15,123 nucleotides of DNA from Bacteroidota bacterium (lineage in GTDB: Bacteria; Bacteroidota; Ignavibacteria; Kryptoniales; JAKASW01), in NCBI GenBank assembly GCA_021789755.1, contig JAJYJD010000061.1:1-15123 (forward strand), given 5' to 3'. The notes under the pieces are model-generated. The model worked only from the letters and a program-made list of their open reading frames with translations. It was not told the DNA's origin and ran no database searches. Positions 1 through 7,903 of this stretch are shown piece after piece. Every line of letters starts with the position of its first letter. The stretch's first letter is position 1. Made by a program: the position numbers and the translations under genes.

Positions 1-1212
1 GACTTGAGAGAAGCTCGAGTGGATTACTGCGTTGAATGCTGGAAGTCCAAGCGATGCCAATATCATCACGACAAATGAGAGCGCCTCCAGATTCAATCCT
101 ATTGCCATCTTAGCAGGTGACGACGGCTCCTTCGATTTTCTCCCCAGGTAGCCGAATATCCCGACAAGTATCGGTGTAAGGAAGATTATGAACAGAGGAT
201 TGAATACCTGAAAACTCTCCGGAGAGATTCGATTAGTATTTGAGAAACCAGTCAACTTATAAATCATGGTAAGAAGTGCCGCGACCGATACAACAGCCCC
301 AGTGATTCTCGCTCTCTTTGTGGATGACTTGGATACCGCGATGGAGATCGCGAGCAAGATGGCGAGTATCGACAGGAGCGATACAGGATCAAAAAGAAGG
401 AAAGTAAACCTGCCGACGTAGGCAGCGGTGTAGTCCTTCGCGAACAAAGTCAGCGTATACCCGTTCTGGTAATATGCCATCCAGAAAAAGATCACCGAAA
501 GGAAAACTATCAAAAGCGATATTATCCTGTCCTTCTCTTCTGCCTTTGACTGCGTTCCCGGCTCAGTAACCGGAGCCCGGCGGCCGGAAGTTCGAAAGTC
601 AGCCATCTTGTGATACCTTCTGAACGACAGGAAAATTGTAATCGCAAGCAGCATCCCTATCGATGCGGCACCGAAACCTGCGTTGTAAGCTCGTGAAAGC
701 GTCAGGCCATAATGATCGATCATGAAGGTTTTAATTGACGATGCGGCTATCGGTCCGAGGAACGCGCCAAGGTTTATCCCCATATAAAAGATGCTGAAGG
801 CAGCATCCTTGAGCGAGGCACTGGTCTTCGGATAAAGGTTTCCGACGAGCACATAGATGTTTGCCTTGTATAGGCCGGTGCCGGCGGAGATAACAGCCAA
901 TGCTGTGAACATCAGCCACGATTCCTTTGTCGGGGTGGCGAGCAGTGCATATCCGACGGCCATGGTACACAGGCCTATCAGGATCGTCCTGCCATAGCCG
1001 AGAAAGCGGTCGGCGACCCATCCGCCGATCAGCGGGAGAAAGAACGTTGTGCCTATGAATATGCCGTACACGTTCCCGACCGTCGATTCGCTCCAATGGA
1101 AATTCTCGGTAAGGTACAGCACAAAAATCGAGAGAACGGTATAGAATCCGAAGCGCTCCCACATTTCCGTGAAGAAGAGTACGAATAGACCTTTGGGGTG
1201 ATTCTTGAACAT
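1..1212 (-). CDS. POT/PTR-family proton-dependent oligopeptide transporter (C-terminally cut by window edge)
   Basis: The frame is open from the ATG at 1210-1212 to the left edge: 404 codons with no stop, so the C-terminus is missing. Family hallmarks are clear. ExxERFxxY is present at E16, E19, R20 and F21 in the first helix (FTEMWERFGFYT), where these residues couple proton and peptide transport in known POTs. An MFS motif-A-like loop GGWVADRFLGYGRT lies at 63-76. A conserved helix-4 lysine, K116, sits in GLYKANI, and the PTR2 signature FYMGINLG is at 142-149. Several hydrophobic helices follow. Known members import di- and tripeptides across the inner membrane with protons. A GAGGT ribosome site lies 9 nt upstream of the ATG. 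The gene starts 26 bp after the beta-lactamase-like gene on the same strand, so the two are probably co-transcribed. The family call is secure; the exact substrate is unknown. Confidence 0.92.
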   Translation of the reverse strand, partial: MFKNHPKGLFVLFFTEMWERFGFYTVLSIFVLYLTENFHWSESTVGNVYGIFIGTTFFLPLIGGWVADRFLGYGRTILIGLCTMAVGYALLATPTKESWLMFTALAVISAGTGLYKANIYVLVGNLYPKTSASLKDAAFSIFYMGINLGAFLGPIAASSIKTFMIDHYGLTLSRAYNAGFGAASIGMLLAITIFLSFRRYHKMADFRTSGRRAPVTEPGTQSKAEEKDRIISLLIVFLSVIFFWMAYYQNGYTLTLFAKDYTAAYVGRFTFLLFDPVSLLSILAILLAISIAVSKSSTKRARITGAVVSVAALLTMIYKLTGFSNTNRISPESFQVFNPLFIIFLTPILVGIFGYLGRKSKEPSSPAKMAIGLNLEALSFVVMILASLGLPAFNAVIHSSFSQV

Positions 1213-1238
1213 CGAATTTCTACCTCGTTTCGGAATTC

Positions 1239-2120
1239 CTATTTTACAAAATGGTTATAGATGAGAAGGGACACGTTGGCAATAAACACTTCAGCACCGT
1301 TGTCGGTTATCCATCGCCGGTCCTTGTCGTTTGTGGTGAAGACGCAAAGCACATAGTTTGTCCTGGGTGTGAAAATGATTGCACAATCGTTGCGTGTGTC
1401 ATCCAGCGCCCCGGTCTTATGGGCAATCTCTATAGTATCGCGGTACGTCGGCAGGAAGCGTGGTATGCTTGTATTGTAAAACTGGTATTTCATCAGATTT
1501 ATCATCGCCTCCGAACTCTTCGGGGCCACGATCTTGCCCTGGTACAGTTCTTTCATGAAGGTAGCGGTCTCGCGCGGAGTAGTGACACCAATACCGTAGA
1601 TCTTTCTGAGCGCGGAGTCGGGGTATGTCCTCCGATCGAAAATCTTCGCGAGCTCCATAGTCCGCGTAAGACCGAGGGAATGTATAAAGTCGGTCACCTT
1701 CATCACGCCGCCAACTTCGTCGGTGAGCAGGTTTGCTGCCACGTTGTCGCTCATATTAATCATGAGCCATGAAAGGTCGCCCAAACTCAGCTTCATGCCG
1801 TCGTGCATGAAGAGAAGAATGCCGCTCCCCGGAACTTTGTCGGAATTGTGGAGCGTGACCTGGTCGTTCATCGATAGCTTTCCTTCCTTTATTTCCTGGT
1901 ACAGCTTCGCTAGAACGTAGATTTTGATAACGCTCGCCGTGGGAAACATTTTGTCTGCATTGTACGAAACAGTGTCCCCATTTTCGAGGTCGATCGCGAA
2001 TATCCCGACATCGCCTTTGAAGGTTCGTGCCATGGCAGCGACGGAGTCCTGCAATGTCTGAGCACTTGCGGCTGACATCATGGAGAGTACTATCACTATT
2101 GAGCTGCAGAATTTCTTCAT
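1239..2120 (-). CDS. Secreted class A beta-lactamase-like serine hydrolase
   Basis: A 293-residue protein with an N-terminal signal peptide ending near SAASA, so it is probably periplasmic. It carries the three core motifs of the penicillin-interacting serine hydrolase fold: SxxK as S63-V-I-K66 (catalytic serine and lysine), SDN at 124-126, and KTG at 235-237. It also has a TTPRETA segment matching the TTP(R)xxA stretch of class A enzymes. Length fits class A (about 280-300). The region before TTPRETA, where class A enzymes carry the omega-loop ExxLN with the deacylating glutamate, has no recognisable ExxLN. Beta-lactam hydrolysis is therefore not assured, and a peptidase- or esterase-like role is possible. 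Two adjacent ATGs exist. AGGAG lies 5 nt before the second (2118-2120) but only 2 nt before the first (2121-2123), so the second was chosen. It is first of a likely two-gene unit with the peptide transporter. Confidence 0.88.
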   Translation of the reverse strand: MKKFCSSIVIVLSMMSAASAQTLQDSVAAMARTFKGDVGIFAIDLENGDTVSYNADKMFPTASVIKIYVLAKLYQEIKEGKLSMNDQVTLHNSDKVPGSGILLFMHDGMKLSLGDLSWLMINMSDNVAANLLTDEVGGVMKVTDFIHSLGLTRTMELAKIFDRRTYPDSALRKIYGIGVTTPRETATFMKELYQGKIVAPKSSEAMINLMKYQFYNTSIPRFLPTYRDTIEIAHKTGALDDTRNDCAIIFTPRTNYVLCVFTTNDKDRRWITDNGAEVFIANVSLLIYNHFVK

Positions 2121-2163
2121 CATATCTCCTAATTAGGGCGCATTGAGGTTTCGCAGTTGAACT

Positions 2164-2196
2164 GGCAGATATCCGTACAATATTAACATATCTGCC
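2164..2196. repeat. Inverted repeat with 9-bp arms upstream of the hydrolase gene
   Basis: GGCAGATAT (2164-2172) and its exact reverse complement ATATCTGCC (2188-2196) are separated by a 15-bp AT-rich spacer. The element begins about 44 bp upstream of the chosen hydrolase start. The spacer read on the minus strand contains TAATATTG, one mismatch from the Bacteroidota -7 box TAnnTTTG. The element could therefore be an operator around the promoter of the minus-strand unit, or an RNA hairpin. The repeat is seen directly; the function is inferred. Confidence 0.5.
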
Positions 2197-2411
2197 ACGC
2201 GACTTCACCTGTTTTCAGCAAGTTCATCATTCCTGCCTTTATCTGCAAATATTCTTTTCATCTACCGGCATTACGACTGATGATGTCAAGAAATCCACAA
2301 TGACTTTAACAAGGGGGATCGTGCCGGTCTGACTGAGACAGCAATCGGCAGGTGCCGAGTCGATCTAATTGACTGGTATCGGCGATCATTCTTTTGAACC
2401 CACGAATTAAA

Positions 2412-2429
2412 CTTTGAACCGGTTCAAAG
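2412..2429. promoter_or_regulatory. Perfect 18-bp palindrome, candidate LacI/GalR-type operator
   Basis: CTTTGAACCGGTTCAAAG is exactly self-complementary with a central CG. This layout is typical of LacI/GalR-family operators. The half-site TTTGAACC also occurs alone at 2393-2400, exactly 20 bp (about two helical turns) upstream of the copy at 2413-2420, which suggests cooperative binding on one DNA face. The site lies 115 bp upstream of the -35 box of the receptor promoter, so simple steric repression of that promoter would be unusual. Looping, activation, or control of an unseen promoter are alternatives. No regulator gene is in the window. Confidence 0.55.
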
Positions 2430-2544
2430 ACGACCGGGAGGAAATTCTCGATTGAGATCATCTAATAAATAATAAATACCAAATGTAAAGAAGTGTATGA
2501 AGCATCTGCGGCATCGGCCGGGCCTAGATCATTTTAATCTGAGC

Positions 2545-2573
2545 TTGACAAAGTCAGATGCGGTAGTTATACT
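2545..2573 (+). promoter_or_regulatory. Sigma-70-like promoter of the TonB receptor operon
   Basis: TTGACA at 2545-2550 is a perfect -35 box. After a 17-bp spacer comes TATACT at 2568-2573, five of six matches to TATAAT. Transcription would start near 2580 and give an untranslated leader of about 120 nt. Inverted 7-mers GCATCTG (2502-2508) and CAGATGC (2555-2561) flank and enter the promoter; the second lies in the spacer and might be an operator arm. Many Bacteroidota use TTTG/TAnnTTTG instead, so the classical form is notable. Confidence 0.6.
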
Positions 2574-2701
2574 TCACCGACCTAGCAAACTGGAGGATTG
2601 AATCGAGTAGTGTTTACAGATTACCTCCCTTCAGGGGGAACATTTCCGTCTCAAATCAATCAAGAAGAATTCCTGAACACTAGACAGGAGTGTAGCTTAT
2701 T

Positions 2702-5700
2702 ATGAGAAGGCTAATTGTGTACTGCTACCTTGGTCTCGTGACGTCGGCTGTTTGTTTTGCCGGCACCACCGGAAAGATATCAGGCACCGTAACTGATGCA
2801 AAGAGTGGCGAAAAACTTGTCGGCGTCACAGTGGTAATTGACGGCACCCGGCTCGGGGCATCGACCGACCTCAACGGCTATTTCGTGATTCTGAACGTCC
2901 CGCCGGGGACCTACAAGGTCCGGGCATCCATGGTTGGATATGCGACCACGACCGTTGAAGGCGTCCGCGTCAACATTGACGAGACCACAAACCTGGACGT
3001 GCCTCTCTCCGAGGCAGCGATCACGACAAATGAAGTTACCGTTATTGCAAGGAGACCGGTGATCGAAAAGGACGTCTCCGCGAGCACAACAAACCTGACG
3101 TCCGCTCAGATTCAATCCATACCCGCCGTCAATGTCACCACTGTGGTAGGATTGCAAGCCGGCGTTCAAGGCGGACTTGTGATTCGTGGCGGAGGGAACG
3201 ACCAGACTGCCTTTATGGTCGACGGCTTCACTCTCCGCGATGAAAGAAGCAACGCGCCTTATACCACCATCAGCTACACTTCCGTCAAAGACGTGCAAAT
3301 CCAAACCGGCGGCTTCAACGCTGAATATGGGAATATACGTTCGGGAATTGTGAACGTCATTACAAGAGACGGAAGTCCAAATCACTACACGATAAGCGTC
3401 CTAACGAGAATGGCGCCACCGCAGGCCCAGAATTTCGGCGGTGCGTTCAACTCGATGGATTTCTACTATGTAAGACCGTACATGGATCCGGCGGTCGCAT
3501 ACTATGGCACGAGCGACGGGGCGTGGAACTCATACACGCAGCAGCAGTATCCGCAGTTCCCTGGCTGGATTTCAGTATCGCAGCAGTCTCTGCAAGGCGG
3601 AGATTCCACGAGATTCCTGAGTCCAACCGCGGCGCAGAGGTTGTGGGAGTGGCAGCACAGAAAAGACTTCAGCGTGCTGAAACCGAACTATGACATCGAT
3701 GCAAGTTTTGGCGGACCGTTCCCGGTAGTAAGCAAAGAACTCGGCAACCTCAGGTTCTGGGCCTCTTATGTAACCCATCAGGCCATGTATATGATTCCTT
3801 TAGCGACCGATGCCTACGAGAACTACAACGGCTCTCTCAAACTCACTTCCGATATCGGATCGGGAATGACGTTGAATGTCGAAGGTATGCTCGGCCAACA
3901 AGCGGGGACCAGCAGCAGCAACGCCGGTCAGCCGGGAATATTCCAGTCGAGTTCCGGTATCTCCAGTAGCATGTCGGAGGTGAGCTACATCGACACCCGC
4001 ATGTTTACTGCCGACTACTGGGCTCCGACCACCGTCAAATTCAATATGTTAGGCGCCAGGCTCTCGCAGATGCTCTCTCCTTCCACGTACTATGATGTTA
4101 CTCTTCGCGAGTTCGGATCGCGTTACAGCACAAACCCGGGTCCGCTCCGTGACACTTCGCGGGTCTATCAATTCGGAAATTACTATTTCACGGATGAGGC
4201 ACCCGTCGGTTTCTGGCCAAATCCCTCCACTGCAATAGACGGTATGAGAATGAGCGTGGGATTGAGCACCGGCCGGGACAGCAGCCAGATTAGCGTATAC
4301 AACGCAAAATTCGACCTGACCAGCCAGATAGACGAGCATAATCAGATAAAGACAGGCATCGAGTTCAATTACACAGACAACAACGTCAACTACGCGACCG
4401 TCGACAGCTATTTGCCGACCGGGACTTCCCACTCTCACTGGCATACATTTCCTGTCCGTGCATCTCTGTATTTGCAGGATAAACTGGAATTCGAAGGGAT
4501 GATCGCAAATCTGGGCATAAGAGTTGACGACTCTCACGCCGGCGGCGAATGGTACACCATAGACAATCCGTACTCCATTATTTTCTCCGGGTCGGACCTT
4601 ATCGGACTCGACACCGTGTCCAAGGCTCCGACGAAGAACATCATTTACGTGGAGCCACGCCTCGGAGTCTCGTTCCCCGTGACGGTTAATTCAAAACTTT
4701 ATTTCAATTACGGGCACTTTTACTCCATGCCCAACCCGAACGACCTGTATCTCATCCGCAGGCTGACCGGAACGAACAATGTGAGCCTGGTTTCTGATCC
4801 AAACGCTCCTCTGCCGAGAACGATCGCATACGAGCTCGGTTTCGAACAGAGTCTGTTCGACCAATACCTGCTGCATATAGCCGGTTATTACAAAGATGTC
4901 TCCAACGAACGCGGGTCTCCTGACGGAAGCTATACGGGAACAAGCTATCACAGTGCTGACTCCAAGGTCAACTATCTGCTTTACACAAGCAATTACTATG
5001 AAGACATCAGAGGCTTCGAAGTAACTCTCTCCAAGAACAGAGGCGATTGGCTTCAAGGTTTCGTGGACTACACTTACATGGTCCAAACGTGGGGCAACTT
5101 TGGCTTCAGGACCTCCTACCAGAGCCCTGCCGACCAACGCCAGTACGACCTGACAAATTACACTGACCTTTACCAGACGAAGCCTATTCCGCAGCCCTAT
5201 GCGCGCCTCAACCTGGACTTCTTCACGCCGCGCGATTTTGGTCCGACGTGGGGGGACAAAATAAAGCCGCTGGCTGACTGGCACGTCAATCTCCTCGGAA
5301 GCTGGAGCGCGGGAGAATGGTTCACCTGGGCCGGAGGCGGACAAATCCCGGGTGTGCAGGATAACGTACAGTGGAAAGACTACCTCGACTTCGATCTCCG
5401 AATCAGCCGCGACATCAACCTGTTAGGGGTCGATTTGAACGTGTTCGCAGACATATACAACATTTTCAATTACAAGTACATGTCTCCCTACTACGGTTTC
5501 TATAACGGACTCGACTTCAATGCATACATGATGTCGCTCCATCTCCCCGCCTCGATCGCGGGCGATGCCACAAACCAGAAGCTGGGCTATGTCAATACGC
5601 CCGGAAACGACAGACCGGGTGATTACCAGACATCCAGCAAACCATACATCAACATGCCTAACCTGTGGCAGATGGCTTTCCTCAACCCAAGAACGGTGTA

Positions 5701-5734
5701 TTACGGTATCAAACTCACTTACGACATACCGTGA
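2702..5734 (+). CDS. TonB-dependent outer-membrane receptor with carboxypeptidase-regulatory-like N-terminal domain
   Basis: A 1010-residue outer-membrane receptor. A signal peptide ends near residue 20 (CFA). Residues about 25-105 form the CarboxypepD_reg-like beta-sandwich (GTVTDAKSGEKLVGVTV, then DLNGYF and PPGTYKV), as in SusC-type receptors. EVTVIARR at 111-118 resembles a TonB box. The plug domain spans about 120-223, with VIRGGGNDQTAFMVDGF and GGFNAEYGNIRSGIVNVITRDG. The rest is a long aromatic-rich beta-barrel with alternating polar and hydrophobic strands, ending in YYGIKLTYDIP. Such receptors use TonB-ExbBD energy to import glycans, peptides or chelates. No SusD-family gene follows, so it is not a standard SusC/D pair. 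AGGAG lies 11 nt before the ATG. It is first in the 2702-10197 cluster, and only 13 bp separate it from the next gene. The substrate cannot be inferred. Confidence 0.93.
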   Translation: MRRLIVYCYLGLVTSAVCFAGTTGKISGTVTDAKSGEKLVGVTVVIDGTRLGASTDLNGYFVILNVPPGTYKVRASMVGYATTTVEGVRVNIDETTNLDVPLSEAAITTNEVTVIARRPVIEKDVSASTTNLTSAQIQSIPAVNVTTVVGLQAGVQGGLVIRGGGNDQTAFMVDGFTLRDERSNAPYTTISYTSVKDVQIQTGGFNAEYGNIRSGIVNVITRDGSPNHYTISVLTRMAPPQAQNFGGAFNSMDFYYVRPYMDPAVAYYGTSDGAWNSYTQQQYPQFPGWISVSQQSLQGGDSTRFLSPTAAQRLWEWQHRKDFSVLKPNYDIDASFGGPFPVVSKELGNLRFWASYVTHQAMYMIPLATDAYENYNGSLKLTSDIGSGMTLNVEGMLGQQAGTSSSNAGQPGIFQSSSGISSSMSEVSYIDTRMFTADYWAPTTVKFNMLGARLSQMLSPSTYYDVTLREFGSRYSTNPGPLRDTSRVYQFGNYYFTDEAPVGFWPNPSTAIDGMRMSVGLSTGRDSSQISVYNAKFDLTSQIDEHNQIKTGIEFNYTDNNVNYATVDSYLPTGTSHSHWHTFPVRASLYLQDKLEFEGMIANLGIRVDDSHAGGEWYTIDNPYSIIFSGSDLIGLDTVSKAPTKNIIYVEPRLGVSFPVTVNSKLYFNYGHFYSMPNPNDLYLIRRLTGTNNVSLVSDPNAPLPRTIAYELGFEQSLFDQYLLHIAGYYKDVSNERGSPDGSYTGTSYHSADSKVNYLLYTSNYYEDIRGFEVTLSKNRGDWLQGFVDYTYMVQTWGNFGFRTSYQSPADQRQYDLTNYTDLYQTKPIPQPYARLNLDFFTPRDFGPTWGDKIKPLADWHVNLLGSWSAGEWFTWAGGGQIPGVQDNVQWKDYLDFDLRISRDINLLGVDLNVFADIYNIFNYKYMSPYYGFYNGLDFNAYMMSLHLPASIAGDATNQKLGYVNTPGNDRPGDYQTSSKPYINMPNLWQMAFLNPRTVYYGIKLTYDIP

Positions 5735-5747
5735 AAGGCGAGCAGAA

Positions 5748-7898
5748 ATGAAATTGAAACTTTTGAAATACCCTGCAAATATTTCTCTGAGCATTGCGAT
5801 GCTCGTAATGTTATTAATGAACGGTCCCGCTTTCTCACAGTACGCAACCAAGTGGATGGACATCGGATCGTTTCAAACTTGGTTTTCAAACGCAGGTTCC
5901 GAGTACGAGGAACAAAGAGTCCTTGTCCAGCAGGACGGTGACCGCTGGCCTGCAATCTATCCGAACCAGGACATGGAAGCCGCTAAAGGCATCTGGATTG
6001 GCGTCACAAACTGGAAAGATGCGCAGGGCGTTACCTGGCCGTATAAAGTCATTCACTTTGGGCCGAGGTACGACGGCGACGCTTCTGAATTCGTCCCGCA
6101 GGCTTTCACCACGACCGACAAGTTCCAGCTCCCCAGCGTCATCGTCGACGGCAACCCGTCGTATGCAATTCCACCCGATGTCGACAACGTAAACGCAAGC
6201 CTGAAAGAAGACCGATTAATCTTTGACAGCGTTCAGACTTCAATCGGGCTGACGATGGTGAGAAGGATTATCGGCTTCAGCCAGCAGTACAACGACAATT
6301 ACATAATCTACGACTACACATTCAAGAATAACTCGAACCAGGCTCTTACAGGACTCCGAGTATTCTGGCAATGTAGGTATGCCGTTTGTGCAGACGTACG
6401 TTACGTTATCGGAGCAAATTCCGCCGGCTGGGGAATCGGGGCCGACAGCGATACACGCGGAGACGGCTTGACCCCGTCGACTACTTTCTTCGGGTCTGAT
6501 GTCCTCACGGGCCAACCTGTAAACGGGGACAACGACGTCAGGGCACAGTACACATGGCTCGGGAACTTCAACAACCCGTCATACGGAAGCTTCTCATTGA
6601 CCGGTATGCCGGGCCTTGGAGTTGCTGGAGCGCCGCCAAGCGATAATATCGGTGGCCCGATCTGGGCCGCGCCGATCTCACAGCCCGGGCCCCCGGCTAC
6701 CGATACGACAGGCAGACTGGGAGCTGCCCAGTTCATCGGCGTAGTCACCCTTCATGCCGACAAATCCGCTACCGACACGACAGACGATCCGAACGAGCCG
6801 AGCACGACAGCCTACGTGAGCTCGGATGACCCTTTGAATTCCCAGAACAGCCAGTTCAACAGCACGAAGATGCAGCTTGAATACAGTCTGATGTCTGCCG
6901 GTCACGCGGTGGGCTGGATTAACGGACAGGTGGCCTGGTCCGGGCAGCGCCTCGCTGATAAAACGGGTCTCGGTGGTGATCCTTCTCAGGGCACGACGGG
7001 CGGTCTTTCTGTAGCCAGCGGTTACGGCCCGTACAACCTCAACCCAGGTCAGAGCGTGCATATCGTAATGGCAGAGGCAGCAGCCGGGCTCAGTCGGGAA
7101 GCATGTATAAGGATCGGCCACGAGTTTAAGCTCGGAAAGATAACAGCCGCTCAGAAAGACGATTCAGTATATACCGGGCGAGACTCGCTCTTCCAGACTT
7201 TCAGACGCGCACTCGCAAATTATCACTCGGGCTACAATTTACCCCAGCCCCCCGCTCCGCCTTCGACGTTTACAGTGACCTCCGGCGGCAACAAGATTGC
7301 ACTTTCATGGAATCCTCCTTCGGGCGGCCCGACAGTGGACGGATACATGATATACAGGGCACAGGGACTTGTGGACAGTGCATACACACTCCTCTACCAA
7401 TGCGGCCCGAACGTTACCCATTACGATGATATCTCCGCGGTGCGCGGATATGATTATTATTATTACATCCTTTCGGTAGGAGATCCCGCCGACAATACCG
7501 GAGGCGTTGGCACGCCTGCCGGCACGGCGCTGGAAAGCGGAAGGTATTACACTCAAACATACGACCCCGCGAAACTTCTCCGACCCGGCGTGCTCCATCT
7601 CGATAGCATCAGAGTAGTCCCGAATCCATACACTCTCGCTTCGAACCCGAATCTGCTCCGCTATGTCGGCGAGCCGAACCAGATCGGATTCCTTAATATC
7701 CCGCCGCAATGCACGATCAAGATTTACACGGAGCTCGGTCAGCTGATCAGGACAATTCAACATACAAACGGAAGCGGTGACGAGTACTGGAATCTCACCA
7801 CATCCTCCGATCAGATAGTTGTCAGCGGAGTATACATCGTGGTGTTTCAAACGCCGCAGGGACAAACTGCAATAAAGAAATTCGTGGTCATTAGGTGA
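5748..7898 (+). CDS. Large secreted protein with fibronectin-III-like module and divergent T9SS C-terminal domain; function unknown
   Basis: The ATG at 5748 is chosen because it begins a clear signal peptide (MKLKLLKYP, hydrophobic core, cut near FS at 30) and follows the receptor stop by 13 bp. An open frame continues upstream to 5565, but that part overlaps the receptor. The 716-residue product has a large N-terminal region (about 31-495) that I do not recognise, rich in aromatic and Asn/Gly residues. A fibronectin-III-like module follows at about 503-580 (KIALSWNPP, VDGYMIYRA). The C-terminal domain at about 618-716 begins RVVPNPY, continues CTIKIYTELGQLIRTI and SGVYIVVF, and ends KFVVIR, a T9SS-sorting-domain layout without the YPNPFNPST signature. 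It is probably exported and surface attached or released. Its place between the receptor and PorV-like genes suggests it works with both. Confidence 0.82.
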   Translation: MKLKLLKYPANISLSIAMLVMLLMNGPAFSQYATKWMDIGSFQTWFSNAGSEYEEQRVLVQQDGDRWPAIYPNQDMEAAKGIWIGVTNWKDAQGVTWPYKVIHFGPRYDGDASEFVPQAFTTTDKFQLPSVIVDGNPSYAIPPDVDNVNASLKEDRLIFDSVQTSIGLTMVRRIIGFSQQYNDNYIIYDYTFKNNSNQALTGLRVFWQCRYAVCADVRYVIGANSAGWGIGADSDTRGDGLTPSTTFFGSDVLTGQPVNGDNDVRAQYTWLGNFNNPSYGSFSLTGMPGLGVAGAPPSDNIGGPIWAAPISQPGPPATDTTGRLGAAQFIGVVTLHADKSATDTTDDPNEPSTTAYVSSDDPLNSQNSQFNSTKMQLEYSLMSAGHAVGWINGQVAWSGQRLADKTGLGGDPSQGTTGGLSVASGYGPYNLNPGQSVHIVMAEAAAGLSREACIRIGHEFKLGKITAAQKDDSVYTGRDSLFQTFRRALANYHSGYNLPQPPAPPSTFTVTSGGNKIALSWNPPSGGPTVDGYMIYRAQGLVDSAYTLLYQCGPNVTHYDDISAVRGYDYYYYILSVGDPADNTGGVGTPAGTALESGRYYTQTYDPAKLLRPGVLHLDSIRVVPNPYTLASNPNLLRYVGEPNQIGFLNIPPQCTIKIYTELGQLIRTIQHTNGSGDEYWNLTTSSDQIVVSGVYIVVFQTPQGQTAIKKFVVIR

Positions 7899-7903
7899 CG
7901 GAC

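Larger units (their letters stand above)
2121..2701. other. Divergent intergenic control region
   Basis: A 581-bp stretch without a convincing gene separates the minus-strand hydrolase from the plus-strand TonB receptor. It holds an inverted repeat near the hydrolase start (2164-2196), a small GC-rich inverted repeat TCGGCA-GG-TGCCGA (2345-2358), a direct repeat of TTTGAACC (2393 and 2413), an 18-bp palindrome (2412-2429), an AT-rich tract (2461-2490), a strong sigma-70-like promoter (2545-2573), and a roughly 120-nt untranslated leader. The leader contains a small CUCCC-UUCA-GGGGG hairpin around 2624-2638. Minus-strand frames reaching into this region overlap the hydrolase in another frame and look like shadows. 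Confidence 0.7.

Noticed and set aside
731..1162. Minus-strand 143-codon frame inside the transporter gene
   Set aside because: The POT transporter frame on the same strand has unmistakable family motifs across this region.
1251..1772. Plus-strand 173-codon frame opposite the hydrolase gene
   Set aside because: The opposite strand codes for a protein with intact SxxK, SDN and KTG motifs; this frame has no recognisable features.
1756..2208. Minus-strand 150-codon frame starting in the control region
   Set aside because: It overlaps most of the hydrolase in a different frame, and its product is basic and low in structure, as expected of a shadow frame.
2345..2358. TCGGCA-GG-TGCCGA inverted repeat
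   Set aside because: Arms are only 6 bp and no T-tract or promoter element is near, so chance is likely.
5565..5747. Upstream extension of the 5748 gene frame
   Set aside because: It overlaps the end of the TonB receptor in another frame, and the clear signal peptide starts at 5748.
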